From: Arenibacter arenosicollis
GTDB lineage: Bacteria; Bacteroidota; Bacteroidia; Flavobacteriales; Flavobacteriaceae
Reading direction: 5' to 3'
DNA length: 64,000 nt
Assembly: GCF_014397245.1 (NCBI RefSeq)
Contig: NZ_JACLHY010000006.1
Coordinates: forward strand, 158,383-222,382
The notes beneath the pieces are model-generated. The model saw only the letters and a program-made list of their open reading frames with translations. It did not search any database and was not told where the DNA came from. Made by a program: the position numbers and the translations under genes. Each line of letters begins with the position of its first letter. Position 1 is the first letter of the stretch. Shown one piece after another: positions 7,936 through 16,897 of the stretch.

Positions 7936-9042
7936 ATGAAGAGAATTTATTTATTATTGGCAATCGTATCCATAGCATTTTCCAGCTGCAAGTCTAGCAA
8001 GCATGCCGATTTGGGAGATGGTATTTTTGCAGATATCACCACTACCCAAGGTGAAATTGTCCTTAAATTGGAATACCAAAAGACACCTTTAACAGTTGCC
8101 AATTTTATTTCCCTTGCAGAAGGGAAAAACCCCTTTGTTAGTGATAGCCTAAAAGGAAAAAAATACTACGACGGAATTATCTTCCACAGAGTCATTAAAG
8201 ACTTTATGATTCAAGGTGGTGATCCCACTGGAACGGGGACAGGAAATCCTGGGTATAAATTCAAGGATGAATTTAACGATTCACTTACCCACCATAAGGC
8301 CGGAATTCTATCTATGGCTAATTCTGGGCCTACTACCAACGGAAGTCAATTTTTCATTACCCATAAGGAAACCCCCTTTTTAGACGGCAGACATACTGTA
8401 TTTGGTGAGGTCGTTGAAGGAATGGATGTAGTTGATTCCATTGCCAATGTAAAAACAGCGCAAGGCGACAGACCTGTTACAGATGTTGTCATGAACACCG
8501 TAGAAATTATTAGAAATGGTAAGGAAGCCAAAAAATTTGATGCCGTAAAAGTAATGAGCGATTATTTTGCCGAGGCAGAAGAAAAAGCAAAGGCAATGGA
8601 GAAAATGAAAACCGATTTCGTCGCCCAACTTACTACAGAGGAAGGTACGGCCAAAGAACTTCCTTCGGGACTTAAAATACTTACCTTGAAAGAAGGTAAT
8701 GGAGAACAACCCAAGGTAGGTCAAAAAGTAAACGTTCTGTATGCCGGGTATTTATCTGATGGATCACTTTTTGATAGTAATTACGAAGAGATTGCCAAAA
8801 AATACGGAGTGTACGACGAGGCCAGAAAAAAAGGCCGTGGATATGAAGCCATTCATATGGATTATAGCCCGGAAGCAAGGATAATCCCAGGTTTTAAAGA
8901 GGGCCTTATGCAAATGAAGGTTGGAGATAAAGTTCGCTTGTTTATACCTTCCCATTTAGGGTACGGTGAAGCCGGATACGGACCAATCCCTCCTGATGCA
9001 AAGTTGATTTTTGATCTAGAAATTACAGGCATAGCCCAATAA
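7936..9042 (+). CDS. Cyclophilin-FKBP fusion prolyl isomerase lipoprotein
   Basis: 368 residues. A lipoprotein signal ends at AFSSC (Cys about 18). A cyclophilin domain covers about residues 28-195, with the family segments FHRVIKDFMIQGGD, SMANSGPTTNGSQFFI and FLDGRHTVFGEVVEGMDVV. After a lysine- and glutamate-rich helix (EAEEKAKAMEKMK), an FKBP domain occupies about residues 240-368 (VNVLYAGYLSDGSLFDSN, IIPGFKEGLMQMKVGDK, FIPSHLGYGEAG). It therefore joins two unrelated isomerase folds. It is the third gene of nrnA-gldI, 11 nt after gldI, and is followed by a strong hairpin at 9059-9108. Likely a periplasmic folding factor for exported proteins. Confidence 0.92.
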   Translation: MKRIYLLLAIVSIAFSSCKSSKHADLGDGIFADITTTQGEIVLKLEYQKTPLTVANFISLAEGKNPFVSDSLKGKKYYDGIIFHRVIKDFMIQGGDPTGTGTGNPGYKFKDEFNDSLTHHKAGILSMANSGPTTNGSQFFITHKETPFLDGRHTVFGEVVEGMDVVDSIANVKTAQGDRPVTDVVMNTVEIIRNGKEAKKFDAVKVMSDYFAEAEEKAKAMEKMKTDFVAQLTTEEGTAKELPSGLKILTLKEGNGEQPKVGQKVNVLYAGYLSDGSLFDSNYEEIAKKYGVYDEARKKGRGYEAIHMDYSPEARIIPGFKEGLMQMKVGDKVRLFIPSHLGYGEAGYGPIPPDAKLIFDLEITGIAQ

Positions 9043-9058
9043 TCACATTTCGCAATAG

Positions 9059-9108
9059 AAAAGTCGCCTGTTGATTTCCTATTTATGGAAACTAACAGGC
9101 GACTTTTT
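9059..9108 (+). terminator. Terminator after the nrnA-gldI-isomerase operon
   Basis: A perfect 14-bp stem (AAAAGTCGCCTGTT with AACAGGCGACTTTT) surrounds a 21-nt loop, and the downstream arm runs into TTTTT. The A-rich upstream side means it can also work for the convergent CBS gene. Confidence 0.8.
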
Positions 9109-9180
9109 AATTAATAAACTTTTGTGATACTTATAGAAAATATACCAAACTCAGTCCAAAACAATAAATCGTAAGAAAAT

Positions 9181-9642
9181 CTATTTCCAGTTCTGTGATT
9201 TAAGCTTCAAGGTGGCTTTTAATATGTCTTTCTGGGAAATTTGTCCGACCAATTTTCCATTTTCCACTATCGGAAATCGTCTGCGTTTTTCATTCAAAAA
9301 CTTATTGGCCGCGTCGAAAATATTCATGTTGCCGTCAATGGTTTCCACATTTTTAATCATGTGGCCCTCCACCGTTAAATTGGAGCTAGGCATATTATGA
9401 TATCTGTTTTCGCTTATATGTTTTATACAATCGCCTTCAGAAATCATCCCGATCAATTCGTTATTATCGTTCACCACAGGACCACCTGAAATTTTATACT
9501 TTAAAAGGGAGACTATTACCTCCTCTACGGATTGTTCAGGTTTAAAAGTAATCAGCTTTCTGGTCATATAATCACTTACCCTTAGAGGTGGTTCCTCACT
9601 GGGTTGTTGAATTCTTCGTCCTTGAAAACTTTTAATTCCCAT
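9181..9642 (-). CDS. Tandem CBS-domain protein
   Basis: 153 residues with two CBS domains filling almost the whole protein: about residues 22-78 (VSDYMTRKLITFKPEQSVEE, GGPVVNDNNELIGMISEGD) and 88-145 (VEGHMIKNVETIDGNMNIFD, RRRFPIVENGKLVGQISQKD). Such pairs form a Bateman module that usually binds an adenine nucleotide and senses energy state. No catalytic or membrane domain is attached, so the protein probably regulates a partner that I cannot identify. It is a single gene with a TATTTTTA element upstream on the minus strand. The stop lies about 70 nt from the shared terminator. Confidence 0.9.
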   Translation of the reverse strand: MGIKSFQGRRIQQPSEEPPLRVSDYMTRKLITFKPEQSVEEVIVSLLKYKISGGPVVNDNNELIGMISEGDCIKHISENRYHNMPSSNLTVEGHMIKNVETIDGNMNIFDAANKFLNEKRRRFPIVENGKLVGQISQKDILKATLKLKSQNWK

Positions 9643-9804
9643 AACGGATATAACTTTGTTTCTTTTAAAAATAAGGAATTTTAAGATGCCAACCTAGAAA
9701 AATAATCCGGTTCCGACTAAATTAGACATACCTAGGAACGGTCGGGACAAAAATTATGCATCCCGTGTTCATTAATATTCAATTGAAATTTTAAAAGGTC
9801 CCCG

Positions 9805-11271
9805 CTATTTTTTTGGGATTTCCTCCAGAATTTTTAGAGTAAACTTCCAAAATTTCTGCAAAGACGATATACTAGCCCGCTCATCAGGTGAATGTGCCCC
9901 TTTAATGGTTGGTCCAAAGCTTATCATGTCCACATCCGGATAATTCTGCCCTAAAATACCGCACTCTAGACCGGCATGACATGCCACAACATTTGGCTGT
10001 TCCTTAAATAATTCCACATATTTGGATTGCAACAGCTTTAAAATATCAGAATCAGGATTGGGATCCCATCCGGGATAATCACCACTTAAGGTCACTTGAT
10101 ATCCCGCCGTTTCAAAATTGCCCTTAAGGCTATTGGCCAATTCCATCTTCCCCGCTTCCACCGAAGACCTTGTTAAACAGGCGATTTTTACGGTTCCATT
10201 TTTCACAACCACCCTAGCAATATTATTTGAGGTTTCTACCAAATCTTCCATTGCTTCACTCATGGCATACACCCCATTATGGGCATTTTTAATGGCTTTC
10301 AATAAGGCTTGCTGATCTTGGGCTTCCATAAGCGATTCTGAAGTTTCCGAAGGTGTTGCAACGATACTAAGGTTGGGCTCGATAGTGGCAAAATCCTTTT
10401 TCAAACCTTGGACCCAATCCTGGAACATTGCATTAAACTTGTTAGATTCCGAAGCATTTACCACCACCAATGCGGTACTTTCCCTAGGAATTGCATTTCT
10501 TAAACCTCCCCCATTAATTTCTGAAACCCGTAAATTAACATGCTGCTGACCCAGCATCAATAAAGCATTCATGATCTTATTGGCATTGCCCAGACCTTTA
10601 TGAATATCCATACCGCTGTGCCCCCCGGAAAGACCTTTTACAGTGATTTTATACCCTATGGAACCTTCTGGCAAAGTTTCTTCCCCATATTTTCCAGTGG
10701 CAGTAATATCTATACCTCCAGCGCAACCAATATCGATTTCATCATCATCCTCCGTATCCAGATTTAATAAAACATCACCTTTCAACAATCCTCCTTTTAA
10801 CCCCTTCGCCCCGGTCATTCCGGTTTCTTCATCGATAGTAAACAAGGCTTCCAAGGGAGGATGGGAAATTTCATTACTTTCCAGGAGCGCCATAATGGTA
10901 GCTACCCCTAGGCCATTATCAGCTCCCAATGTTGTTCCTTTAGCCCTTACCCAATCTCCGTCCACGTACATTTCTATTCCCTGGGTACTAAAATCGAATT
11001 CGGTATCAGCATTTTTTTGATGTACCATATCCAAATGGGACTGGAGGATCACCGTTTTTCTATCTTCCATCCCGGAGGTGGCCGGCTTCTTTATAATTAC
11101 ATTACCCACAGCATCCTTGGTCGTTGTAAGGCCAAGGGCTTTTCCAAAGTCCATCATAAATTCTATTACGCGTTCCTCATGTTTGGAAGGTCTTGGTACT
11201 GCGTTTAAATCAGCAAATCTATTCCAGATATTATTAGGCTCTAAATTCCTTATTTCGTTGTTCATATGCAT
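9805..11271 (-). CDS. pepD: Aminoacyl-histidine dipeptidase (M20 family, PepD-like)
   Basis: 488-residue cytoplasmic metallodipeptidase. Metal ligands typical of M20 enzymes are visible: the HLDMVHQ segment near residue 82, GADNGLGVA near 120, the catalytic DEETGMTGAKGL near 150, NLDTEDDDEIDIGCAGG near 175, CHAGLECG near 430 and a late GAHSPDE near 465. It hydrolyses Xaa-His dipeptides such as carnosine and probably a wider range. It starts at ATG 11271 (MHMNNEI) or 11265. A TATTTTTG element lies 12 nt upstream, back to back with the promoter of the DUF3810 gene. Confidence 0.92.
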   Translation of the reverse strand: MHMNNEIRNLEPNNIWNRFADLNAVPRPSKHEERVIEFMMDFGKALGLTTTKDAVGNVIIKKPATSGMEDRKTVILQSHLDMVHQKNADTEFDFSTQGIEMYVDGDWVRAKGTTLGADNGLGVATIMALLESNEISHPPLEALFTIDEETGMTGAKGLKGGLLKGDVLLNLDTEDDDEIDIGCAGGIDITATGKYGEETLPEGSIGYKITVKGLSGGHSGMDIHKGLGNANKIMNALLMLGQQHVNLRVSEINGGGLRNAIPRESTALVVVNASESNKFNAMFQDWVQGLKKDFATIEPNLSIVATPSETSESLMEAQDQQALLKAIKNAHNGVYAMSEAMEDLVETSNNIARVVVKNGTVKIACLTRSSVEAGKMELANSLKGNFETAGYQVTLSGDYPGWDPNPDSDILKLLQSKYVELFKEQPNVVACHAGLECGILGQNYPDVDMISFGPTIKGAHSPDERASISSLQKFWKFTLKILEEIPKK

Positions 11272-11283
11272 AAATTATAAAGT

Positions 11284-11291
11284 CAAAAATA
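11284..11291 (-). promoter_or_regulatory. Promoter -7 element for pepD
   Basis: TATTTTTG on the minus strand, 12 nt before the first ATG of pepD. It is divergent from the element at 11325-11332, only about 35 bp away. Confidence 0.55.
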
Positions 11292-11324
11292 CAGATAGAA
11301 AAACAACCATGCTAGATTATTGGT

Positions 11325-11332
11325 TATTTTTG
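11325..11332 (+). promoter_or_regulatory. Promoter -7 element directly before the DUF3810 gene
   Basis: TATTTTTG followed by 4 nt (attc) and a GTG start at 11337. It supports GTG as the true start and implies a leaderless mRNA. Confidence 0.65.
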
Positions 11333-11336
11333 ATTC

Positions 11337-12404
11337 GTGAATAAAAAAATAAAAAATCTGATTGCCCTGTCAATACTTCCTCAGGTAATCATAGTAAAGT
11401 GGTTGGGCAATTACCCTGAGTTTATAGAAACCTATTACAGCAAAGGGCTATATCCGGTTATTTCCGGATTTTGGCGAACTATATTAGGTTGGATTCCTTT
11501 TTCCGTCGGTGATATAATATACGCACTTCTAATTATTTTAGGAGTAGGTTATATCATTGTTAGCCGGTTGGCCATTAAAAAAAACCTCCTTGGATTTTTA
11601 AGGGATATAGCCATGGTGTTATCCGTAGCTTACTTTACATTTCATCTCTTATGGGGATTAAATTATTACCGTGAACCCGTTGCCAAAACATTGGAAATAG
11701 GCGGAAAACACAGTCAAGAAGATTTATTGAACTTGGTAGACCAACTAGTTCGGAAAACCAATGAAGTCCATTTTCAAATTACCAAGGACACGGGTAAAAT
11801 TGTTGAAGTCCCCTATACCAAAAAGGAAATTTTTGACCTCACTTTAAAGGGGTATAAATCCCTTGAAAAACAAATACCCTTATTCACTTATAATCGCCCC
11901 AGCTTAAAGAAGTCAATTTTTAGTACGGCTTTGACCTATATGGGTTACGGCGGGTATTTAAATCCGTTTACCAATGAGGCCCAAGCTAATAGCAAGCTGC
12001 CCAATTTTAGATTTCCGGTCATATGTGGTCATGAGATCGGCCATCAATTGGGATTTTCGGCCGAAAATGAAACCAATTTTATTGGATATCTGGTAACGGT
12101 GAACAATGAGGATATTTATTTTAAATATTCCGCCTATGCCTACGCCCTTAGTTATTGTCTCAATGAACTTGCCAGGCGGGACCAAAACGTCTTTGAAAGC
12201 CACTATAACAAACTCAACCCTGGAGTTAAAAAGAACTATAAGGAAGTGGCCAACTTTTGGCTGGCACATGAAAATCCACTAGAGCCCGTTTTTAAATCTA
12301 TATTCAATACCTTTTTAAAGGCCAACAATCAAAAAGAGGGGATAAAAAGTTACCATGCAGTTGTTTCACTCTTGGTAAACTATTATCAGCAAAACCCAAT
12401 TTAA
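11337..12404 (+). CDS. DUF3810 membrane protein with HExxH zinc-protease motif
   Basis: 355 residues beginning at GTG, a start supported by the TATTTTTG element 4 nt upstream. Two or three hydrophobic segments in the first 110 residues (IIYALLIILGVGYIIVS, AMVLSVAYFTFHLLWGLNYY) anchor it in the inner membrane. A soluble domain follows with the sequence CGHEIGHQLGF near residue 230, an HExxH zinc-binding signature, and NETNFIGYL just after it, whose conserved residues may supply the third ligand. The family (DUF3810) is widespread in Bacteroidota and Firmicutes and has no established role. A membrane metallopeptidase is the likely activity, inferred from the motif only. Confidence 0.85.
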   Translation: MNKKIKNLIALSILPQVIIVKWLGNYPEFIETYYSKGLYPVISGFWRTILGWIPFSVGDIIYALLIILGVGYIIVSRLAIKKNLLGFLRDIAMVLSVAYFTFHLLWGLNYYREPVAKTLEIGGKHSQEDLLNLVDQLVRKTNEVHFQITKDTGKIVEVPYTKKEIFDLTLKGYKSLEKQIPLFTYNRPSLKKSIFSTALTYMGYGGYLNPFTNEAQANSKLPNFRFPVICGHEIGHQLGFSAENETNFIGYLVTVNNEDIYFKYSAYAYALSYCLNELARRDQNVFESHYNKLNPGVKKNYKEVANFWLAHENPLEPVFKSIFNTFLKANNQKEGIKSYHAVVSLLVNYYQQNPI

Positions 12405-12510
12405 GGAATAAGCACTTTGGATTTCATTCGCCAATACCCATGCGGAATATCGCATCAAATCTACATAAACACGAGCCATTTTTTATGTTATAAAAAGCTT
12501 AAAACAGCCC

Positions 12511-12538
12511 TTGTTATTTATTTGTTATGTTATTTTTA
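12511..12538 (+). promoter_or_regulatory. Probable promoter of the amidohydrolase operon
   Basis: TTG (12511-12513), a 17-nt spacer and TATTTTTA (12531-12538, one mismatch from TAnnTTTG) precede the ATG at 12568. Confidence 0.45.
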
Positions 12539-12567
12539 ACGCCTTATAAAAACGAATAACCTTATTT

Positions 12568-15516
12568 ATGAGAATACGATTTTTTGTACTCGTCACATTT
12601 TTGTGCGGAGTATCTCTTTCTGCTCAGGATTACTTTCCAAAAAATGATGGCGTTAAAGCGGAAAACAATAATTACACAGCATTCATTAACGCAAAGATCT
12701 TTATAACACCCACAAAAATATTGGACAAGGGAACCTTGCTAATAAAAAAAGGCAAGGTTGTACTGGCCGGAAAAACGGTAACAGTTCCCAAAAACTCTGT
12801 AATAATAGACCTACAAGGAAAATTTATATATCCATCCTTTATTGATATCTATTCTGATTTTGGTGTGAACAAGCCCAATAAAGCGCCTTCAGGAGGGCGT
12901 TCTGCGCAATACGAACCCTCAAGGGAAGGCTTTTACTGGAACGACCATATAATGCCGGAAAACAATGCGATTTCCAAATTCAAATATGACAACAAAAAAG
13001 CGAAGGAATTACGGGAAGCAGGATTTGGCACTGTAAATACCCATATACAAGATGGTATAGCTCGTGGCAGTGGTGCTCTGGTAACATTGAACGATACCGG
13101 CAATGATTCGGATAGGATATTGGCCGATAAATCCGCACAATACTTTTCTTTGACCAAAAGTGTTGCCAAACGCCAAGCCTATCCAAGTTCCCTAATGGGT
13201 ACCTTGGCACTTTTGAGACAAATGTACTTTGACGCAGATTGGTACGCTCACGGAAATATAGCTACAAAGGACCTTTCCCTAGAAGCTTTGAACGCCAACA
13301 AAGGTTTAGTTCAGATATTTGAAGCTAAGGATAAAGACAATGTGCTAAGGGCAGATAAAATTGGAGATAAGTTCAACATCAATTACACCATCCTTGCCGG
13401 TGGAAATGAATTTGAAAATGTAGCAGGCATAGAGGCCACCAATGCCACGTTGATTGTTCCCATTAATTTTCCAGACCCCTATGACGTTTCGGATCCATAT
13501 TTGGCTGAATATATCAGCTTGGAAGATATGCGATTTTGGAACCAAGCCCCCACAAACCCTAAAGTTCTAGAGGAAAACAACATCACATTTGGTCTAACAC
13601 TTCACGATCAAAAATCTACCTCTTCCTTCAGAAACAATTTATTAAAGGCTATAGATCATGGGTTGTCCAAAACAAAGGCTTTGGAGGCACTTACCACAGT
13701 ACCTGCGCAAATCCTGGGTAAATCCAACTTAATAGGGTCTTTACAAAACGGTAGTCAAGCTAATTTTTTAATCAGTTCCGGGGATATTTTTGACAAGGAA
13801 ACTGTACTTTATGAAAATTGGGTCCAGGGTCAACAGCATATCATTAATAATAAAGAACTTAAAGACATCCGCGGAAACTACAATTTAGCTGCCGGAAACA
13901 AAACGTATCAATTATCCATAACTGGAGAATTGGACAAACCCAAGGCAGAGCTTAAGGAGGGAGTACAAAAATTGACTTCCAAAATTAATTATGAAGACAA
14001 TTGGGTCACCCTTTCCTTTAACAACAAGGAAGGCAATATGGTTTTCAGATTAACGGGAATGACAACCTCCAACTCTGATAATATTTCAGGTAAGGTATTG
14101 CTCCCAGACGGTAGCGAATCCACTTTTAATGCCACAAGGACCACTGCATTTATTGGTAAAGAAAAAGATGGCGTCAATGAAAAACCAATAGTAGTTCCTA
14201 TCACTTTTCCAAATATAGGCTACGGCTATTCCGATCAACCTAAGCAAGAATCCATTTTATTCAAAAATGCCACGGTTTGGACCAGTGAGGAGGCGGGTAT
14301 TTTGGAGCATACGGATGTACTTGTTAAAAATGGTAAAATTGCCAAAATTGGTAAAGACCTAAAAGGTGGCGGAGCAACGATTGTGGATTGCAAAGGAAAA
14401 CATCTTACAGCAGGCATCATTGATGAACACACCCATATTGCGGCTTTGGCCATTAACGAATCCGGACAAAATTCGTCTGCGGAGGTAAAAATGGAAGATG
14501 TGGTAAACCCGGAACATATTGGCATTTATAGGGACTTAGCGGGTGGTGTAACCTCAGCACAACTTTTACATGGCTCTGCCAATCCTATTGGTGGACAATC
14601 GGCAATCCTAAAATTAAAATGGGGTGCCAGCGCAGATGGAATGATATATGATAACTCTCCCAAATTTATAAAATTTGCCTTAGGTGAAAATGTAAAGCAG
14701 TCCAACTGGAATAGCTACAGCAGATTCCCGCAGACAAGGATGGGTGTGGAACAAACGTTTATTAATTATTTCCAAAGGGCAAAAGAATATGATATCAAGA
14801 AAAAAAGTGGACAGCCCTTTAGGTTTGATGAGGAGATGGAAACCTTGGCGGAAATAATAAACGGAGAACGTTTTATAAGCTGTCATTCCTACGTTCAGAG
14901 CGAAATTAATATGCTCATGAAAGTAGCCGAAAAATTTAACTTTAAAGTAAATACATTCACCCACATTCTGGAAGGCTATAAGGTAGCCGATAAAATGGTG
15001 GAGCATGGTGTAGGAGCATCCACATTCAGTGATTGGTGGGCCTATAAATACGAGGTAAACGATGCCATACCATACAATGCTGCCATCATGCAAAGTCAGG
15101 GAATTACCGTTGCCATTAATAGTGATGACGCAGAAATGTCCAGACGATTAAACCAAGAAGCAGCCAAAACTGTTAAATATGGTGGCATGACAGAGCTGGA
15201 AGCATGGAAAATGGTCACTATTAACCCTGCTAAACTTTTACATATAGACGATAGGGTGGGCAGCATTAAGGAAGGAAAAGACGCGGATATCGTTCTTTGG
15301 AGCAACAACCCCTTATCGGTTTATGCAAAAGCGGAAAAAACGATGATCGATGGTGCGGTTTACTTTGACCTTGAAAAAGATAAACAACAAAGGGAAGCCA
15401 TAAAAAAAGAAAAGGCCTTACTCATCAACCTAATGTTAAAGGAGAAGGACAAAGGCAGCCCTACTCAGGAACCCAAGAAAAAAAACCAAGAGCAATTGCA
15501 TTGTGACAGCCTTTAA
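12568..15516 (+). CDS. Secreted double-domain amidohydrolase
   Basis: 982 residues: a signal peptide (FVLVTFLCGVSLSAQ) and two amidohydrolase-superfamily modules. The N-terminal module (about 40-460) has the usual beta-sandwich entry (GTLLIKKGKVVLAGKTV) but reads FIDIYSDFG where metal-binding members have HxH. The C-terminal module (about 555-950) keeps IIDEHTHIAAL, CHSYVQSE, FTHILEGYK and the INSDDAE aspartate, and ends with the classic LLHIDDRVGSIKEGKDADI. So one active and one degenerate domain share a chain. Family relatives include imidazolonepropionase-like and prolidase-like hydrolases; the substrate is unknown. The next gene, another degenerate member, begins 11 nt downstream. Confidence 0.88.
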   Translation: MRIRFFVLVTFLCGVSLSAQDYFPKNDGVKAENNNYTAFINAKIFITPTKILDKGTLLIKKGKVVLAGKTVTVPKNSVIIDLQGKFIYPSFIDIYSDFGVNKPNKAPSGGRSAQYEPSREGFYWNDHIMPENNAISKFKYDNKKAKELREAGFGTVNTHIQDGIARGSGALVTLNDTGNDSDRILADKSAQYFSLTKSVAKRQAYPSSLMGTLALLRQMYFDADWYAHGNIATKDLSLEALNANKGLVQIFEAKDKDNVLRADKIGDKFNINYTILAGGNEFENVAGIEATNATLIVPINFPDPYDVSDPYLAEYISLEDMRFWNQAPTNPKVLEENNITFGLTLHDQKSTSSFRNNLLKAIDHGLSKTKALEALTTVPAQILGKSNLIGSLQNGSQANFLISSGDIFDKETVLYENWVQGQQHIINNKELKDIRGNYNLAAGNKTYQLSITGELDKPKAELKEGVQKLTSKINYEDNWVTLSFNNKEGNMVFRLTGMTTSNSDNISGKVLLPDGSESTFNATRTTAFIGKEKDGVNEKPIVVPITFPNIGYGYSDQPKQESILFKNATVWTSEEAGILEHTDVLVKNGKIAKIGKDLKGGGATIVDCKGKHLTAGIIDEHTHIAALAINESGQNSSAEVKMEDVVNPEHIGIYRDLAGGVTSAQLLHGSANPIGGQSAILKLKWGASADGMIYDNSPKFIKFALGENVKQSNWNSYSRFPQTRMGVEQTFINYFQRAKEYDIKKKSGQPFRFDEEMETLAEIINGERFISCHSYVQSEINMLMKVAEKFNFKVNTFTHILEGYKVADKMVEHGVGASTFSDWWAYKYEVNDAIPYNAAIMQSQGITVAINSDDAEMSRRLNQEAAKTVKYGGMTELEAWKMVTINPAKLLHIDDRVGSIKEGKDADIVLWSNNPLSVYAKAEKTMIDGAVYFDLEKDKQQREAIKKEKALLINLMLKEKDKGSPTQEPKKKNQEQLHCDSL

Positions 15517-15526
15517 AAATAAAAAG

Positions 15527-16825
15527 ATGAAAAATTTAAAAAACACCTTAGCACTTGCAGTCTTAATCATAACAACCAAGGGTTTTGCACAGCAAACACC
15601 GGCTGCGGCACAAAAAGAACCTATAACTATTGAAGGCGCTGTTGCCCATTTGGGAAATGGCGAAGTTATAGAGAATTCCCTTATCATGTTCGAGGATGGA
15701 AAAATTTTCTTCGTTGGAGATGCCAAAACAAGAATTGCGCGAAAAGGAACTATAATAAATGCCAGTGGAAAACATCTTTATCCAGGGTTCATAGCAACAT
15801 GTGCTTCGTTGGGATTAATAGAGGTAGATGCTGTTAGGGCCTCCAATGACAAGGACGAAATTGGGGAGTTAATTCCCCATGTCAGAAGTTTAATTGCCTA
15901 TAATGCAGAATCCAAAGTTGTGGAAAGCATGCGTCCAAACGGGGTACTATTGGGACAAATTTCACCTAAGGGAGGAACAATTTCAGGAACCTCTTCCATT
16001 ATGCAATTCGATGCTTGGAACTGGGAAGATGCCGTGGTAAAGGCGGATGACGGAATACACCTATCCTGGCCAAAAAGCTTTAAACAAGGTCCTTCCTCCG
16101 TGGGTCAAGAGCGCAGGCATAAGCCAAATGAAGATTATTCAAAGGAAAAAAATAAAATAGTAAGCTTTTTAAAAAATGCATCGGCCTATGGAAAAAGTCC
16201 GTCGCCAGAAATCAATCCGGCATTTTCAGCTACCCAAGGTTTGTTCAACGGAACACAAAAACTATATGTTTATGCCGATGGTGAAAAAGAAATCATAGAC
16301 GCCATAACAAATACAAAAAATTTAGGAGTTAAAGAAGTTGTCTTGGTTGGTGGATACCATGCCTATAAGATCACCGATTTTTTAAAACTTCATAAGATAC
16401 CTGTTTTGATAAGGGCTCCGCATAACTTACCCGTATTTGAGGACGATGATTATGACCTGCCTTATAAACTACCCAAATTGTTATCCGATGCCGGAATATT
16501 GGTCGCCATGCAAAACATAAACGCCAAAAATTTTCAAAATAGAAACCTACCGTTTTATGCCGGACAGCTTGTTCAACAAGGACTTTCCCAAGAAAAAGCG
16601 CTCCAATTGATCACACAAAATCCGGCGAAAATTTTGGGAATAGACAAGGAGTACGGAACCTTGGAGGTGGGCAAAAGCGCTACCTTATTTATTTCTGAAG
16701 GCGATGCACTGGACATGCGGACCAACCAATTAAACAAGGCCTATATAGATGGAAGGGATATTTCGTTGGAAACTCACCAAACGGAACTATGGAAAAGGTA
16801 TATGGAAAAATATAACGGGAAATAG
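15527..16825 (+). CDS. Secreted amidohydrolase-like protein lacking metal ligands
   Basis: 432 residues from ATG 15527. The frame opens further upstream at 15503, but MKNLKNTLALAVLIITTKG is a good signal peptide and avoids overlap with the upstream stop. The fold signature of amidohydrolases is clear: ENSLIMFEDGKIFFVGD at the start and ALQLITQNPAKILGIDKEYG, TLEVGKSATLFI at the end. However, the HxH site is replaced (YPGFIATCASLG), and no CHS- or SDD-like ligands are found. It is therefore probably a non-catalytic partner of the 982-residue protein just upstream. The strong hairpin at 16848-16881 ends the operon. Confidence 0.82.
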   Translation: MKNLKNTLALAVLIITTKGFAQQTPAAAQKEPITIEGAVAHLGNGEVIENSLIMFEDGKIFFVGDAKTRIARKGTIINASGKHLYPGFIATCASLGLIEVDAVRASNDKDEIGELIPHVRSLIAYNAESKVVESMRPNGVLLGQISPKGGTISGTSSIMQFDAWNWEDAVVKADDGIHLSWPKSFKQGPSSVGQERRHKPNEDYSKEKNKIVSFLKNASAYGKSPSPEINPAFSATQGLFNGTQKLYVYADGEKEIIDAITNTKNLGVKEVVLVGGYHAYKITDFLKLHKIPVLIRAPHNLPVFEDDDYDLPYKLPKLLSDAGILVAMQNINAKNFQNRNLPFYAGQLVQQGLSQEKALQLITQNPAKILGIDKEYGTLEVGKSATLFISEGDALDMRTNQLNKAYIDGRDISLETHQTELWKRYMEKYNGK

Positions 16826-16843
16826 TCCAAGATTTACAAATAC

Positions 16844-16881
16844 AAAAAAAGGGGTAGAAAACGCTTTGTTTCTACCCCTTT
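16844..16881 (-). terminator. Bidirectional terminator between convergent genes
   Basis: A perfect 13-bp stem (AAAGGGGTAGAAA with TTTCTACCCCTTT) with an 8-nt loop. On the minus strand it runs into seven Ts, so it is best placed for the lipoprotein gene at 16898; it can also stop the amidohydrolase operon. Confidence 0.8.
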
Positions 16882-16897
16882 CCCATTTTAAGGAATA

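Noticed and set aside
14680..15093. 137-codon minus-strand frame
   Set aside because: Lies wholly inside the intact C-terminal amidohydrolase domain and has no recognisable product.
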